Shown in pieces: positions 8,138 to 17,575 of a DNA stretch of 47,164 nucleotides (position 1 is its first letter; each line of letters begins with the position of its first letter). The translations under genes and the position numbers were made by a program. Below the pieces are notes generated by a model. The model was not told the DNA's origin and made no database searches. It was given only the letters and a program-made list of their open reading frames with translations. Source of the DNA: Candidatus Symbiopectobacterium sp. 'North America' (GTDB lineage: Bacteria > Pseudomonadota > Gammaproteobacteria > Enterobacterales > Enterobacteriaceae). The stretch covers positions 1-47,164 of the forward strand of contig NZ_PEHF01000055.1 of assembly GCF_015762685.1 (NCBI RefSeq), given 5' to 3'.

Positions 8138-8377
8138 TTAAATTTCAACATTATACTTCTTAAGTATTTCAATTCCTTTTTGGAAGGAACTTAAATCAAC
8201 GATGTCATCTGTATCAAGCATAATGCCAAAGTCGTCTTCTAATGCGGCAATCAACCCCATGTGACCGACTGAATCCCACGCTTCGATAGATTGATACTTA
8301 AGTTCCTCAATGCCATTTTCATTCTCAATATCAAACGTTGTAACAAATGCAGATTTATATTTTTCAAAATTAGACAT
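8138..8377 (-). CDS. Acyl carrier protein (second of two)
   Basis: A small acidic 79-aa helical protein. Ser36 in AWDSVGHM is the phosphopantetheine attachment site. AGAGGT sits 8 bases before the ATG. It lies between the KAS III-like gene and the FabZ-like gene, so it is likely the carrier for the acyl chain handled by them. It is clearly different in sequence from the other carrier protein at 10299-10523 and from housekeeping AcpP. A specialised 4'-phosphopantetheinyl transferase is not present in the window, so a host transferase must activate it. Confidence 0.88.
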   Translation of the reverse strand: MSNFEKYKSAFVTTFDIENENGIEELKYQSIEAWDSVGHMGLIAALEDDFGIMLDTDDIVDLSSFQKGIEILKKYNVEI

Positions 8378-8407
8378 GATAACCTCTATATTGTACTTTA
8401 CTTAAAA

Positions 8408-9544
8408 TCAATCTTCGTTTTTTATAAATTTAACCCACTCAGAGATCAGCTGATCTCTTGATTGGATACAGTCAGGTGTTTTATATAAAGTAACACCACC
8501 GTTTATCGTATCGGACAGATCCAGCTTACAACTCGCAACCGAAAGTCCAACACCAAAAGAAACGAAAAGCGTACTATTACTTACTTTACCAAACATTTGG
8601 TCGCAATAATTAACCAGCACAGATGTGCCACCACAGTTTCCATATTTAGAAAATGTTTCAGCTGAAGCTTTATATTTGGGTAACCCAGCATGGTTAATAA
8701 TGGTTCTAACAATTTGTCCATTCGCCTGATGGATAGCAAAAAAATCAATTTTTTGATAGCTACTTTTTGCATATTCAATAACTTTACTGATCGAGTCCGG
8801 TGCATTATCTATAGCAAACTTAAAGACATCACCACCTTGCATCACCGAATCTGACAAGTGATACGGGTTTCCGACAGGATCCATGATTTCCAAATCTACA
8901 ATATCACGTTGAACAGGCAGTCTAAAACCACCCGCTGGCGTGACAATTTTTTTCCAATCTTTGCCTAAACTTTTTAGGTGAAAAAACGATTCATATTCTT
9001 TGTCAGAGCGGTCAACCAAGATAGCGGCTCCCGCATCGCCAAACAACATATTTGCGTTTCTATTTCTTACATTTGTAATAAGACTACTTGAAGAACCTTC
9101 AAGTACTAAACATTTTTTTGATGCCCCGCTTTCAACCAGAGAATGCGCCAACCAAAGCGCATAGATAGCATCGGTACATCCCAGGCCACTGGTGTCGAAA
9201 CAAGCACACTCCTCAGATAACCCTAACTTCCCCTGAATAATACATGCATCTGAGTTTCCGATATAATCATGGTTGATAGATGCCATAATGAGAGTATCAA
9301 TCTCATTGACATCAATATCCATCTTTTTTATCAGCACTCGCGCAGCTGCCTCACATAAATCAGCAGCCGTAACGCCATCGGATACAACATGACGCGTGCC
9401 TAAACCTAATATTTTTTTATTTCGACTAAGTTTGGCGGCATCATTTTCATAAAATTTAATTTCATCATCAATATTTTTTTGATTTTCTGGCAAAACACAA
9501 AAAATAGTAGAAACCTTGGCATGCTTGAACGTTGACAATGACAT
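8408..9544 (-). CDS. 3-oxoacyl-ACP synthase III-like condensing enzyme
   Basis: A 378-aa thiolase-fold condensing enzyme of the KAS III type. The Cys-His-Asn triad is intact: Cys123 (SGLGCTDAIYAL), His272 (AIHQANGQ) and Asn303 (YGNCGGTS). These enzymes join a CoA- or ACP-bound starter to malonyl-ACP to begin an acyl chain. I use the ATG at 9544 (MSLSTF), which has GAGAGG about 9 nt upstream. A longer frame to 9607 reads into the SDR gene. It is flanked by SDR and ACP genes. P. aeruginosa a-type and P. syringae flagellin glycosylation islands also carry a KAS III-like gene, which supports a role in making the acyl part of a flagellar sugar. Starter specificity is unknown. Confidence 0.9.
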   Translation of the reverse strand: MSLSTFKHAKVSTIFCVLPENQKNIDDEIKFYENDAAKLSRNKKILGLGTRHVVSDGVTAADLCEAAARVLIKKMDIDVNEIDTLIMASINHDYIGNSDACIIQGKLGLSEECACFDTSGLGCTDAIYALWLAHSLVESGASKKCLVLEGSSSSLITNVRNRNANMLFGDAGAAILVDRSDKEYESFFHLKSLGKDWKKIVTPAGGFRLPVQRDIVDLEIMDPVGNPYHLSDSVMQGGDVFKFAIDNAPDSISKVIEYAKSSYQKIDFFAIHQANGQIVRTIINHAGLPKYKASAETFSKYGNCGGTSVLVNYCDQMFGKVSNSTLFVSFGVGLSVASCKLDLSDTINGGVTLYKTPDCIQSRDQLISEWVKFIKNED

Positions 9545-9561
9545 ATCAATGACCTCTCTGA

Positions 9562-10302
9562 TTAAAAACTTCCACAATCTACAACATAATTTTGAGCTGT
9601 GATCCAAGCTGACTTATCAGAAAGTAAAAAAATTATCATTTCGGATACATCATCAACTGCTCCGATCCCCATTGAATATTGTTGATGCTCAGTGTTGTAT
9701 TTTTCTACCATTGCCGTTGTTAAAGGCGTATCTATCGTTGACGGTAAAACACAATTGGCTCTGATTCTAGAGGGCGCCAACTCTTTGGCTATGCACCTTA
9801 TCGATGCACAGAGTGCTGCCTTACTTCCAGCGTACTCGGTATGTCCTCTGTCACACAATTGTGCAGCGACACTGGACACGAAAACCATAGAACTTCCTGC
9901 ATTATTATTAACACGGCGATCGGAGAAAGCTTTAGCCATCATCAGCGGTGAGAAATAATTAATCGCGAACGTATCCTTTATACCTTCGTAAGAAAGGCTT
10001 CGTAAAAGCACAATATCGGAGATGCCTGCACACCACGCCAAGCCCTGCATTTTCCCATAGTGGTCTTTCAAGGCCTGAACATAACTCGACATCGTTTCAA
10101 TATTTTCAGCTAACTCTTTAACTTCAGAGAAAATATAGTGCGGGAATTGACTCTTTTCTCGCACTTTTTCTAATCGCTCCCGGTTTCTGCCTACAGCAAT
10201 GACCTTGGCACCCAATGCGTTCAACTTTAAAGTAACTGATTCGCCGATGCCAGATGATGCTCCGGTAACAAGGAATACCTTTCCGCTGAAAAAATCACTC
10301 AT
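9562..10302 (-). CDS. SDR-family 3-oxoacyl-ACP reductase-like oxidoreductase
   Basis: A 246-aa classical short-chain dehydrogenase/reductase. TGASSGIG (13-20) binds the NAD(P) cofactor, CAG (91-93) stands in for the usual NAG, and the catalytic Ser144, Tyr157 and Lys161 (YAGSK) are present. By analogy with FabG it would reduce the 3-keto group made by the neighbouring KAS III to a 3-hydroxyl. The start codon overlaps the stop of the upstream carrier-protein gene (ATGA), indicating coupled translation. A reductase acting on the sugar rather than the acyl chain cannot be excluded. Confidence 0.88.
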   Translation of the reverse strand: MSDFFSGKVFLVTGASSGIGESVTLKLNALGAKVIAVGRNRERLEKVREKSQFPHYIFSEVKELAENIETMSSYVQALKDHYGKMQGLAWCAGISDIVLLRSLSYEGIKDTFAINYFSPLMMAKAFSDRRVNNNAGSSMVFVSSVAAQLCDRGHTEYAGSKAALCASIRCIAKELAPSRIRANCVLPSTIDTPLTTAMVEKYNTEHQQYSMGIGAVDDVSEMIIFLLSDKSAWITAQNYVVDCGSF

Positions 10303-10523
10303 AGCGTGATATTTGCCATTTTTACAATTTCGCTGAGGTCTTTAATGTTTTTATAATCGGCCATGGTCGTTTTGGCACCGAAATTACGCTCAAGAAATGC
10401 CATCATAGCCATGATAGAAAGCGAATCCCAGTCAGCAAGACTTGGCAGATGAGTATCCATGCTCAAAACTTCATCCGTCTGCAATAATTCCTGAACTTCT
10501 GATAAAAATTCTTTCTCAGTCAT
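10299..10523 (-). CDS. Acyl carrier protein (first of two)
   Basis: A 74-aa carrier protein with Ser34 in ADWDSLSIMAM as the phosphopantetheine site. The start at ATG 10523 is preferred over upstream codons because GGAG lies about 8 nt before it. Its stop overlaps the SDR start (ATGA). It follows directly after the NeuD-like acyltransferase gene, so it may donate the acyl group to that enzyme (inference). Having two distinct carrier proteins in one operon suggests two separately handled acyl or aminoacyl groups. Confidence 0.87.
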   Translation of the reverse strand: MTEKEFLSEVQELLQTDEVLSMDTHLPSLADWDSLSIMAMMAFLERNFGAKTTMADYKNIKDLSEIVKMANITL

Positions 10524-10543
10524 GATTGTCGCTCCAATTATCA

Positions 10544-11185
10544 TCAATTATTCACTTTAACTGCCGGATTACCAGACATATAGCAGTTATTACCACAGCC
10601 CTTATAAACCACAGACACAGGAACTATCGTATTTTCGTTTCCAATACGTGATTTAGGAAGTAAAACTGAAGATGTTGCAATAATATTTTCACTTCCAACC
10701 TTAACATTTCCAAGGACACGGACGTTAGGCGATATAAAATTAAAGTCACCAATAATAGCATCATGCCCAACTTCGACGCCGCCATTAAACAAATTTCCGT
10801 TTCCAATATGAACATTGGTTGAAATCAAAGTTCGTATGGCTAAAATATTACCATCACCAAGCTCACTGTGCGGAAATAAAATACATGATGGGTCAATAAT
10901 ATTTGGCATTTTCACGCCGCGATTCTTCAGATAAGTATATATACTTTTTCTTATAGCAGGCTTTGCTACGCCGATCACCGCACAATCGTTTTCCTCAAAT
11001 ACAAAACCATCTACGTCACAAACATATAACTCTTTGTATTCTTTATAATTTTCAGGATTGTCGTATCCGTTATGTCCGAGAAACCCACCAAATTGGATTT
11101 TTTCACCCGCTTGCATCATCCTATCTATATATGAATAGACTTCGCGAGCCAGGCCATCACCACCAACAATAAAAATACGATTCAT
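10544..11185 (-). CDS. NeuD/PglD-like sugar acyltransferase (left-handed beta-helix)
   Basis: A 213-aa protein with the two-part layout of NeuD/PglD. An N-terminal Rossmann-like nucleotide-sugar-binding half begins MNRIFIVGGDGLAREV. A C-terminal hexapeptide-repeat left-handed helix (about 100-210) has the catalytic-type His141 in VEVGHDAIIG. Family members N-acylate the 4-amino group of UDP- or dTDP-4-amino-6-deoxy sugars, or O-acetylate sialic acid. The product of the upstream VioA-like aminotransferase is therefore a likely acceptor. In place of acetyl-CoA the donor could be an acyl-ACP from this operon (inference). The ATG at 11185 is used; the longer frame to 11317 overlaps the aminotransferase gene and has no family-like N-terminus. 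Confidence 0.87.
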   Translation of the reverse strand: MNRIFIVGGDGLAREVYSYIDRMMQAGEKIQFGGFLGHNGYDNPENYKEYKELYVCDVDGFVFEENDCAVIGVAKPAIRKSIYTYLKNRGVKMPNIIDPSCILFPHSELGDGNILAIRTLISTNVHIGNGNLFNGGVEVGHDAIIGDFNFISPNVRVLGNVKVGSENIIATSSVLLPKSRIGNENTIVPVSVVYKGCGNNCYMSGNPAVKVNN

Positions 11186-11229
11186 ATAATCATTCCATAC
11201 CCAAAAGACAAAAAAGCGAATATACAGCG

Positions 11230-12339
11230 CTAGTCGTCTCCAGCTGTTGCATTTTTGATTAGTGAGATGATTTTTTCCTGCTCTTCTATATCTAAATCTG
11301 GATAGATAGGAATACACAGTACAGAATTGGCAATACTGACAGACTCAGAGAGATCTCCCCTTTTATGCATCTTATACATAGGGAAATCACTTATCAGGGG
11401 GTAGAAATAACGGCGAGCAAAAACACCTGCAGCTTTCATTTTGTTGTAGAGTGCGTCTCTGCCACAAGGGTAGCGATTGTCTATAAATATAGGAAAGTAC
11501 GCATAGTTCCATTCAACATTGTCAGGAACATCAACTATTCTGATACCCTCTATATCAGATAAGACATGACAATACCTTTCAGAAATGGATTTTCTCAACT
11601 CAAGTGCTTTGTCGATATATTGTAACTGTAACAATCCAAACGCTGACTGAACTTCATTCATTTTGCCATTAATTCCTGGCGCTACAACAGTCACTTCATC
11701 GGTAAAACCAAAATTCTTAAGGTAATCAATTCGTTTTTTTGTTTTCTCATCAGGACAAATTATTGCCCCACCCTCAATGGTGTTAAATACCTTCGTGGCA
11801 TGAAAACTCAGTATTGATAAATCACCATGGTTAAGAATGCTGACACCCTCTTTTTTGACACCAAAAGCGTGTGCTGCATCATAAATGACCTTCAACCCAT
11901 AAATATCTGCGATTTGTTGAATACGCTCAACATCTGCGGGTATCCCGTAGCAATGCACAGGTAAAATTGCTGACGTCGCTGATGTGATCAGTTGTTCAAT
12001 TTTTTCTGGATTGATATTGCACGTTTTAGGGTCGATATCAGCAAATACAGGCGTCAAACCATTCCACAACAACGTGTGTGATGTCGCAACGAAAGAATAG
12101 GGTGTTGTTATCACTTCCCCCGTAATGCGTAAAACTTGTAATGTAGTCAACAACGCCAGGGTACCGTTGGAAAAAACGCTGATGTACTTGACACCCAAAT
12201 AGTCAGCCAATTGCTGCTCGAACTGCTGGTGAAATGGACCATTGTTAGTTAACCATTTGTTATCCCAAATTTTTTCTAGATACGGGACAAACTCCTCCAA
12301 AGGAGGAAGCAGCGGTCTATTGACATAGATATTTTTCAC
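11230..12339 (-). CDS. DegT/DnrJ/EryC1 sugar aminotransferase, VioA/FdtB-like
   Basis: A PLP enzyme expected to convert an NDP-4-keto-6-deoxyhexose to the 4- or 3-amino sugar, for example dTDP-viosamine. Lys183 in FHATKVFNTIEGG forms the Schiff base, and DAAHAFG (154-160) contacts the cofactor. Two GTG starts are possible, at 12354 and 12339. I choose 12339 because GGAGA lies 8 nt upstream, giving a 369-aa protein. It is the first gene of the 13-gene operon. The P. aeruginosa a-type island also begins with a vioA homolog next to fgtA, and P. syringae flagellin carries a modified viosamine. No rmlA or rmlB is in the window, so the keto sugar must come from elsewhere in the genome. Confidence 0.9.
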   Translation of the reverse strand: MKNIYVNRPLLPPLEEFVPYLEKIWDNKWLTNNGPFHQQFEQQLADYLGVKYISVFSNGTLALLTTLQVLRITGEVITTPYSFVATSHTLLWNGLTPVFADIDPKTCNINPEKIEQLITSATSAILPVHCYGIPADVERIQQIADIYGLKVIYDAAHAFGVKKEGVSILNHGDLSILSFHATKVFNTIEGGAIICPDEKTKKRIDYLKNFGFTDEVTVVAPGINGKMNEVQSAFGLLQLQYIDKALELRKSISERYCHVLSDIEGIRIVDVPDNVEWNYAYFPIFIDNRYPCGRDALYNKMKAAGVFARRYFYPLISDFPMYKMHKRGDLSESVSIANSVLCIPIYPDLDIEEQEKIISLIKNATAGDD

Positions 12340-12444
12340 GCTAATGCTCTCCACGATTCATTCTTATCTTTTTTAGGCACGCTACCGCCCTGCCTTACGC
12401 TACCAGAGAACCACACCACTTTTGCTTGCCCATACCTTTTGTGC

Positions 12445-12477
12445 TGTAATTGATGGCGAGTACAGCCATCAATTACA
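12445..12477 (-). other. 13-bp perfect inverted repeat (RNA hairpin) before the operon
   Basis: TGTAATTGATGGC and its exact complement GCCATCAATTACA are separated by 7 nt. It lies between the intact glycosyltransferase and the aminotransferase gene, both minus strand. No T-run follows on either strand, so it is not a standard terminator. An attenuator, RNA-processing site or palindromic protein site are all possible. Confidence 0.6.
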
Positions 12478-12561
12478 TATTGAGAAGTCATTGCCAGCAT
12501 ACATCACAACTCAAAGGTCCTTGTCACATAATAACATTTTGAGCGGTGATTACTCTACTTA

Positions 12562-15500
12562 TCAATACCCGAATGCACATGCTTGCGCAGGTTTACCATC
12601 ACAGTAATTCATCCAGACGCCTCGCATCATTTGCTCAAAGTACAGTGAGGGCGACCCACCTTGTTTTTCAATCGCCTTGAAGCGAGCCCGTAAGGCCTGC
12701 CGGCATTGATTCAGTTCATCAAGCCGAGTTGACCAGCTAATGGCTTGCTCGATGTATTCTTGCTTTGAAGAAGCGACAAATCCGTCCAAGACCAGTGCGT
12801 TTAATGCAGCAACACCTTGCCATGTATGGTAGTTTTCCCCCGTCAACATGAGTGTCGGCACCCCCATCCAAAGCGCATAGTTGGTAGTTGTCCCTCCAGA
12901 GTAAGGGTAAGTATCAAGCAATAAATCAATTTCATGATGTAATGCCAGATACTCACTTAACGACAGCCTTTCATGAAAAACAAGTTGAGATGATGCTATT
13001 CCATAGCTATCAAATTTAGCGCGCAAAATGGCAATGTCTTGTTTACCGGAGAGACCTGCGATAATCATTCGACTATCGGGCACCGACTTGAGTATTTGGG
13101 CCCATGCATCGCAAATATAATCGTTAAGTTTTTGTATACGATTCATGCTAGCAAACGTGAATCCCCCACGTTTTATAGCAGGTAATTCGTTCACTTCAGG
13201 GCTATTGTCCACAATTTTAAATTGAAGTTCGCTACGCAGATAAACCAGCTTTTCCACAAATTGTTGTTGGAAGTTTTTCGTTCTCGGAGCCAAATTAAAA
13301 ACAAGGAAATAGTCCATTGCTGACATTCCTGTGGTGCCAGGACAACCAATCCAGCTTATCTGTATGGGAGCAGGTTTAAACGCAAACATAGGCAAGCGAT
13401 TACACGCAGTATGACCAGAAAGATCAAACAGAATATCAATCTGTTCCTCATGGATTAGCTCAGCTAACTCTATATCGCTCTTGCGATACACAGCGTGCCA
13501 TCCGTCAGCAGTTTGCTCAAAGGACTGCGTAACATTGTCGTACTTATTTGATGACGCAAAGCCATAAAGCGAAAAGTGCTCCCGATTGATACTCTCCCAA
13601 ATGGGCCTTAAGAAGTTCGCCACTTGGTGATTCCATAGATCTCCAGAAACAAAACCAACGCGTAATTTACGCCCAGGTTCCCGTATTCCTTTCGGGATGA
13701 AATGCCGATGATACTGTTGTGCCAGTTGCTCGACCAATACACCATACCCTCGGTGCTCTGCATAAAGTGACTCAGGCGTTTCCCGTACATCGTGTAGCAG
13801 CGTGAAAAGATAGCTGCTATATAAATCACAGTCATCAGGAGCAATAGCACGCATACGGCGAAAACAGTCCACAGCTTCACTCATCCGCCCTTGCGAGCTG
13901 AGCAGGTTGGCCAGGTTGTTTAATATGTTAGGTTCTTCTGGCGCATATTGTTCTGCTTTTCGAACGCAAAATTCAGCTTGGGCCATCTCATTGCTGTCTT
14001 TATACAAGGTGCTGAGCATATTCCATGCCCCTGCATTACGACGATCGCAACGCAATATCTTGCGTACCAAACGCCCGGCATAGTAGTGTCGGTAGCTATA
14101 CCAAAAGGCATAAGCAGCATCCAGGTATACACTCCAGCTCGTAGCATGCATCGACAATGTTTTCATCAAGGCAGCCAGCCCCTCGTCATATGCACCTGTC
14201 TTTAAGTTTGTTTGCCCGAGCAGATACCAGCAATACATGTTCGATGGCATTTCTTCGACCAACGCTTTAGCCTTGCTCCGAGCCGCCGCATAATCACTAA
14301 TACTGATAAGGTCTCTAATTTGCTGTTGTACCTTTTTATCGACTGGCCTAGCATCAGCCACACGTTTACTGTGGTGAGACTTCTTCACTTTTTCTGAATC
14401 CGGGCTGATGTATCCCCCGATGCTGGTTTCACTGCAATACATGATCAATGCCCCGAGATAGCGCTCGCTCTTTGATGAACATGCTTGCAACAGTTGCTGA
14501 AAATAATGTTGCCAGGCAGGGACGCTCCCCCACAGCACGCCTCCTATACGTAGACGCTCCATGAACTCGTAGCAATCAGCGTCAAGTGGCATGTCAGATT
14601 TCTGGCATAACAGCAGCCTCAGGTAATCTTGTTCTTGCTGAGTAAAGGTAAACGTAATCTTGTCATGCCAAAGATTGAAAGCACCGATAGCGGTATGCGC
14701 GGGTACGTTACCCCGCAATAAGGCAGCAACACAAGGTAGGAGCTGTACTGATGTCGATGAGCTACTATTATAACGCCCTTGTTCTTGGCTAAAGTGCAAT
14801 CCATCGATTCCACTGCGAAAAAGCATTGTAAGCGCATCCAACACATCCTGCTGATGCTGCTTATCTTCTTTATCATATTCTGGCGCTCGGGTATTAAACA
14901 CCAATTGATCAAAACTGACACTGTGGGGCCAGGCATCACTGATCACATCCATCATGTTCAGCGCTAAGTCATGATTGATATGCACAACAACACCACTGCC
15001 AGAATAATGCGCATTGGCCACATAGCCTTCGTTAGTTACACCTCGCTGAAAACTCCCCGCCCAATGAAAATGCGTCAACCGCGCTAAATCAGGTGTTGGC
15101 AGAATGTCCTTTGCACGCTGTTCAGGCACTAACAAACTAAAACGATGGCTACGTCCAACAGCAAAATCCAGGTATTGCTGACCCAGCAACTTGTTATCAC
15201 CCGGGCATATTGCATTATGCAGTTTCTCAACGTCACCACCATAGTACCCCGCAATCTCGGTATGAGGCAGAAGATCCCCTACATAGGCAAATCCAGCACC
15301 GGCAGCCATAGCATGGAAATCGAGTAGATAGCATGGCTCATTCAAACCCTGAAGATACCTCAGACTCAAGGCTAAATCTGAGCTGGTTTCAGCGTGTTTA
15401 ACCAGCTCACGCATTGGTTCACTTAATGTATTTTTTGCAGCCAGTCCCAGAGACATGAAAGTTAGCATCGCACGAGCACTATCAAGTTGTTCTGCTGGCG

Positions 15501-16035
15501 TTTGTGCCAGGCTGCTATGCAATTGCAGCGCATCCTGCAATACTTCAGCAACCTTATAGCCGGGATAAGTACTCCATGCCAGACAAGCTATCCCTTTGGG
15601 CGTTAAATGCAGCTTAACCCATTCTAATAGCGCCGAGCGCATTGCATTATTGATCGTAGAGAAATGACCATGAATGATAATGTAATCAAACTCCCCCAAA
15701 TCACTGTTTAATAATTCATCAATTCCCGCGGTCGCCAACTGAAGATTTGGCACTGACATTGTGCGTAATGCATGTTGCCCTTGGCTAATCAGCGCATCAT
15801 CCAGATCAATACCAACCGCCTGACTCTTTTCATAAGCAAGTACAAACGGCAGTATGTTATCCCCAGCACCACATCCCAGTTCAAGTACTCTGGCTTTTTC
15901 TACTGCAGGCGTATGGATACAGTATAAATAGGCCACCGCCTTGATATGTACCGGCGATGCATATGACGTTTCAATTTGTGGGCGATGTACTGTTTCATCA
16001 GCAACATTAACAAGGTCAACAGAATTATCTTGCAT
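12562..16035 (-). CDS. FgtA-type flagellin glycosyltransferase (methyltransferase-TPR-OGT)
   Basis: A 1157-aa cytoplasmic multidomain protein. The N-terminal SAM-dependent methyltransferase has motif I VLELGCGAG (50-58). A methyltransferase-regulatory-like region follows (about 190-500), then TPR helices (about 580-725), then an OGT-like (GT41) catalytic half from about residue 785 with LRVGFVSGDLW, DLSGHTACNRL, APIQISWIGCPGTTG and YSGGTTTNYALWMGVPTL. It is predicted to attach sugar to Ser/Thr of unassembled flagellin and perhaps methylate the glycan. The same architecture and location beside fliC are known for FgtA of P. aeruginosa and Fgt1/Fgt2 of P. syringae. AAGGAT lies upstream of ATG 16035. 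It sits 65 nt after a broken paralog and 222 nt before the sugar operon. Confidence 0.88.
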   Translation of the reverse strand: MQDNSVDLVNVADETVHRPQIETSYASPVHIKAVAYLYCIHTPAVEKARVLELGCGAGDNILPFVLAYEKSQAVGIDLDDALISQGQHALRTMSVPNLQLATAGIDELLNSDLGEFDYIIIHGHFSTINNAMRSALLEWVKLHLTPKGIACLAWSTYPGYKVAEVLQDALQLHSSLAQTPAEQLDSARAMLTFMSLGLAAKNTLSEPMRELVKHAETSSDLALSLRYLQGLNEPCYLLDFHAMAAGAGFAYVGDLLPHTEIAGYYGGDVEKLHNAICPGDNKLLGQQYLDFAVGRSHRFSLLVPEQRAKDILPTPDLARLTHFHWAGSFQRGVTNEGYVANAHYSGSGVVVHINHDLALNMMDVISDAWPHSVSFDQLVFNTRAPEYDKEDKQHQQDVLDALTMLFRSGIDGLHFSQEQGRYNSSSSTSVQLLPCVAALLRGNVPAHTAIGAFNLWHDKITFTFTQQEQDYLRLLLCQKSDMPLDADCYEFMERLRIGGVLWGSVPAWQHYFQQLLQACSSKSERYLGALIMYCSETSIGGYISPDSEKVKKSHHSKRVADARPVDKKVQQQIRDLISISDYAAARSKAKALVEEMPSNMYCWYLLGQTNLKTGAYDEGLAALMKTLSMHATSWSVYLDAAYAFWYSYRHYYAGRLVRKILRCDRRNAGAWNMLSTLYKDSNEMAQAEFCVRKAEQYAPEEPNILNNLANLLSSQGRMSEAVDCFRRMRAIAPDDCDLYSSYLFTLLHDVRETPESLYAEHRGYGVLVEQLAQQYHRHFIPKGIREPGRKLRVGFVSGDLWNHQVANFLRPIWESINREHFSLYGFASSNKYDNVTQSFEQTADGWHAVYRKSDIELAELIHEEQIDILFDLSGHTACNRLPMFAFKPAPIQISWIGCPGTTGMSAMDYFLVFNLAPRTKNFQQQFVEKLVYLRSELQFKIVDNSPEVNELPAIKRGGFTFASMNRIQKLNDYICDAWAQILKSVPDSRMIIAGLSGKQDIAILRAKFDSYGIASSQLVFHERLSLSEYLALHHEIDLLLDTYPYSGGTTTNYALWMGVPTLMLTGENYHTWQGVAALNALVLDGFVASSKQEYIEQAISWSTRLDELNQCRQALRARFKAIEKQGGSPSLYFEQMMRGVWMNYCDGKPAQACAFGY

Positions 16036-16100
16036 ATTAAGTGGATATCCTTAATTCATTAGTCCAATCGCTTTACGGTGGCATAGCTGCTCAATAGCAA

Positions 16101-17575
16101 CTATTGATCCGCTGAGTAAGGTTGCCCGACTGAAAAACTCTCAGGTTCCAGCCTTAAACAATAACGCCGCCAACATTCACGCCACATCTGCCCCACGCAG
16201 TCTGAAACCGATACCTTACCAGCACCATCGCTAGCCGCTTTTACACGATCGCGCAGGCTAAGACGAATGGCATTGAGTTCGTTAGTTTTACTCGACCAAA
16301 GCACAGCTTTTTCGATGAATTCGTCTTTACTGTACCCAATAAACGCCGACAATCCGCAAGACTGCATAATGGATGCCCCCTGACGTGACACCAGTGTCTC
16401 ACCCGCCAGTGAAATGGTTGGTACCCCCATCCATACAGCATGATTTGTGACAGTGCCGCCTGTAAATGGAAAGGTATTTAACAACAAATCGACGTCGTTA
16501 TGCGCCTGAAAATAATGTTCTAACCTCATGTTTTCAAATAGCTTAACTCGATTGATATCAATACCTCGGCGGTGCAAATTCTCAATAATGTGAGCCCAAA
16601 TAGCACTCGGCATGTTGCCAATGCGCATTCTTGACGTTGGAACGCGTTTTAATATCTCCGCCCACGCATCTAACACATCATCATTGACCTTATTCGGGCG
16701 GTTGAAACTGCCAAAGGTGAAATAGCCGTTCTTAAGTGCAGGCAATGGGTTGACAGGTATCGTGGATTCCTTGTTGTCAAAACTATTCGGCAGAGAAAGG
16801 TAGATCAATTTTTCCGTAAATTGCGCCTCAATCACGGGATCTTTCGCCACAGGGAAAATAGTCGCGTAATAATCCATTACAGGCAATCCCGTGGTAGTAT
16901 GATAACCAACCCAAGAAATTTGTATCGGCGCGTGTTTTAACGCAAAGGTGCTTAACCGGTTGTATCCGGTATGCCCAGAAAGATCGATCAATATATCAAT
17001 CTTATCCGTCTTTATCATCTCGGCTAATTCAATTGGGTTGACATATTGAATATCTCGCCAGGCATCTGAGGTTGCTTCGAAGTGATCCGTACCCGCATTG
17101 CGCAAATAGGAGGGGCTGTTGTTGTAGCAGTATAATTCAAACAGTTCCCGATCTAACTTGTCCCAAATCGGTGTGAAAAAAAAGCCCACTGGATGCCAAT
17201 ATCTAAGGTCACCAGATACAAAACCGATACGCAGTTTCCTATCGAAAGATTTTTCGAGGGGTCGATAACCTTCGAACGTCTGATGCGCGGCCCATGCCAT
17301 TTCTCCTTTGGCATAGGCCAAATGACAATCCATAAGCTCTTGGGCAGTCGCATTTTTACTGTGAGAAAGAATAAATGCCAATTGGCTGTAGACATAGTAA
17401 TCAGAAATCGGATCTCTTATCGCTTTACGTAGAAACGCAATTCCCTCATCAGTCTTTGCCTGTTCGCAAAGGCATCCCCCCAATAGACCAACGATTTGCT
17501 GATTATTCGGCACTAATGCCATCGCCTGTCGTGCACAGTATTCGGCATGATCTAATGTTTTACTCACTTTGTAAG
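16101..17575 (-). pseudogene. Broken FgtA paralog, C-terminal TPR/OGT part
   Basis: The open frame extends from a start-like codon at 17630 to 16101, but the paralogous sequence becomes recognisable only after about 17575 (YKVSKTLDHAEYCARQAM, matching the TPR helices of the intact copy). It carries the whole OGT-like half: LRIGFVSGDLRYW, DLSGHTGYNRL, APIQISWVGYHTTTG and FTGGTVTNHAVWMGVPTI. Catalytic motifs look intact, so this piece could fold if it were translated, but no ribosome binding site precedes it. It is in a different frame from the middle piece. The break lies near 17568-17578, where one missing base would restore the frame. Confidence 0.8.

Noticed and set aside
12422..12607. Short plus-strand frame over the glycosyltransferase-aminotransferase gap
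   Set aside because: It spans the 13-bp inverted repeat and the end of the glycosyltransferase gene, with no ribosome binding site and no recognisable protein features.
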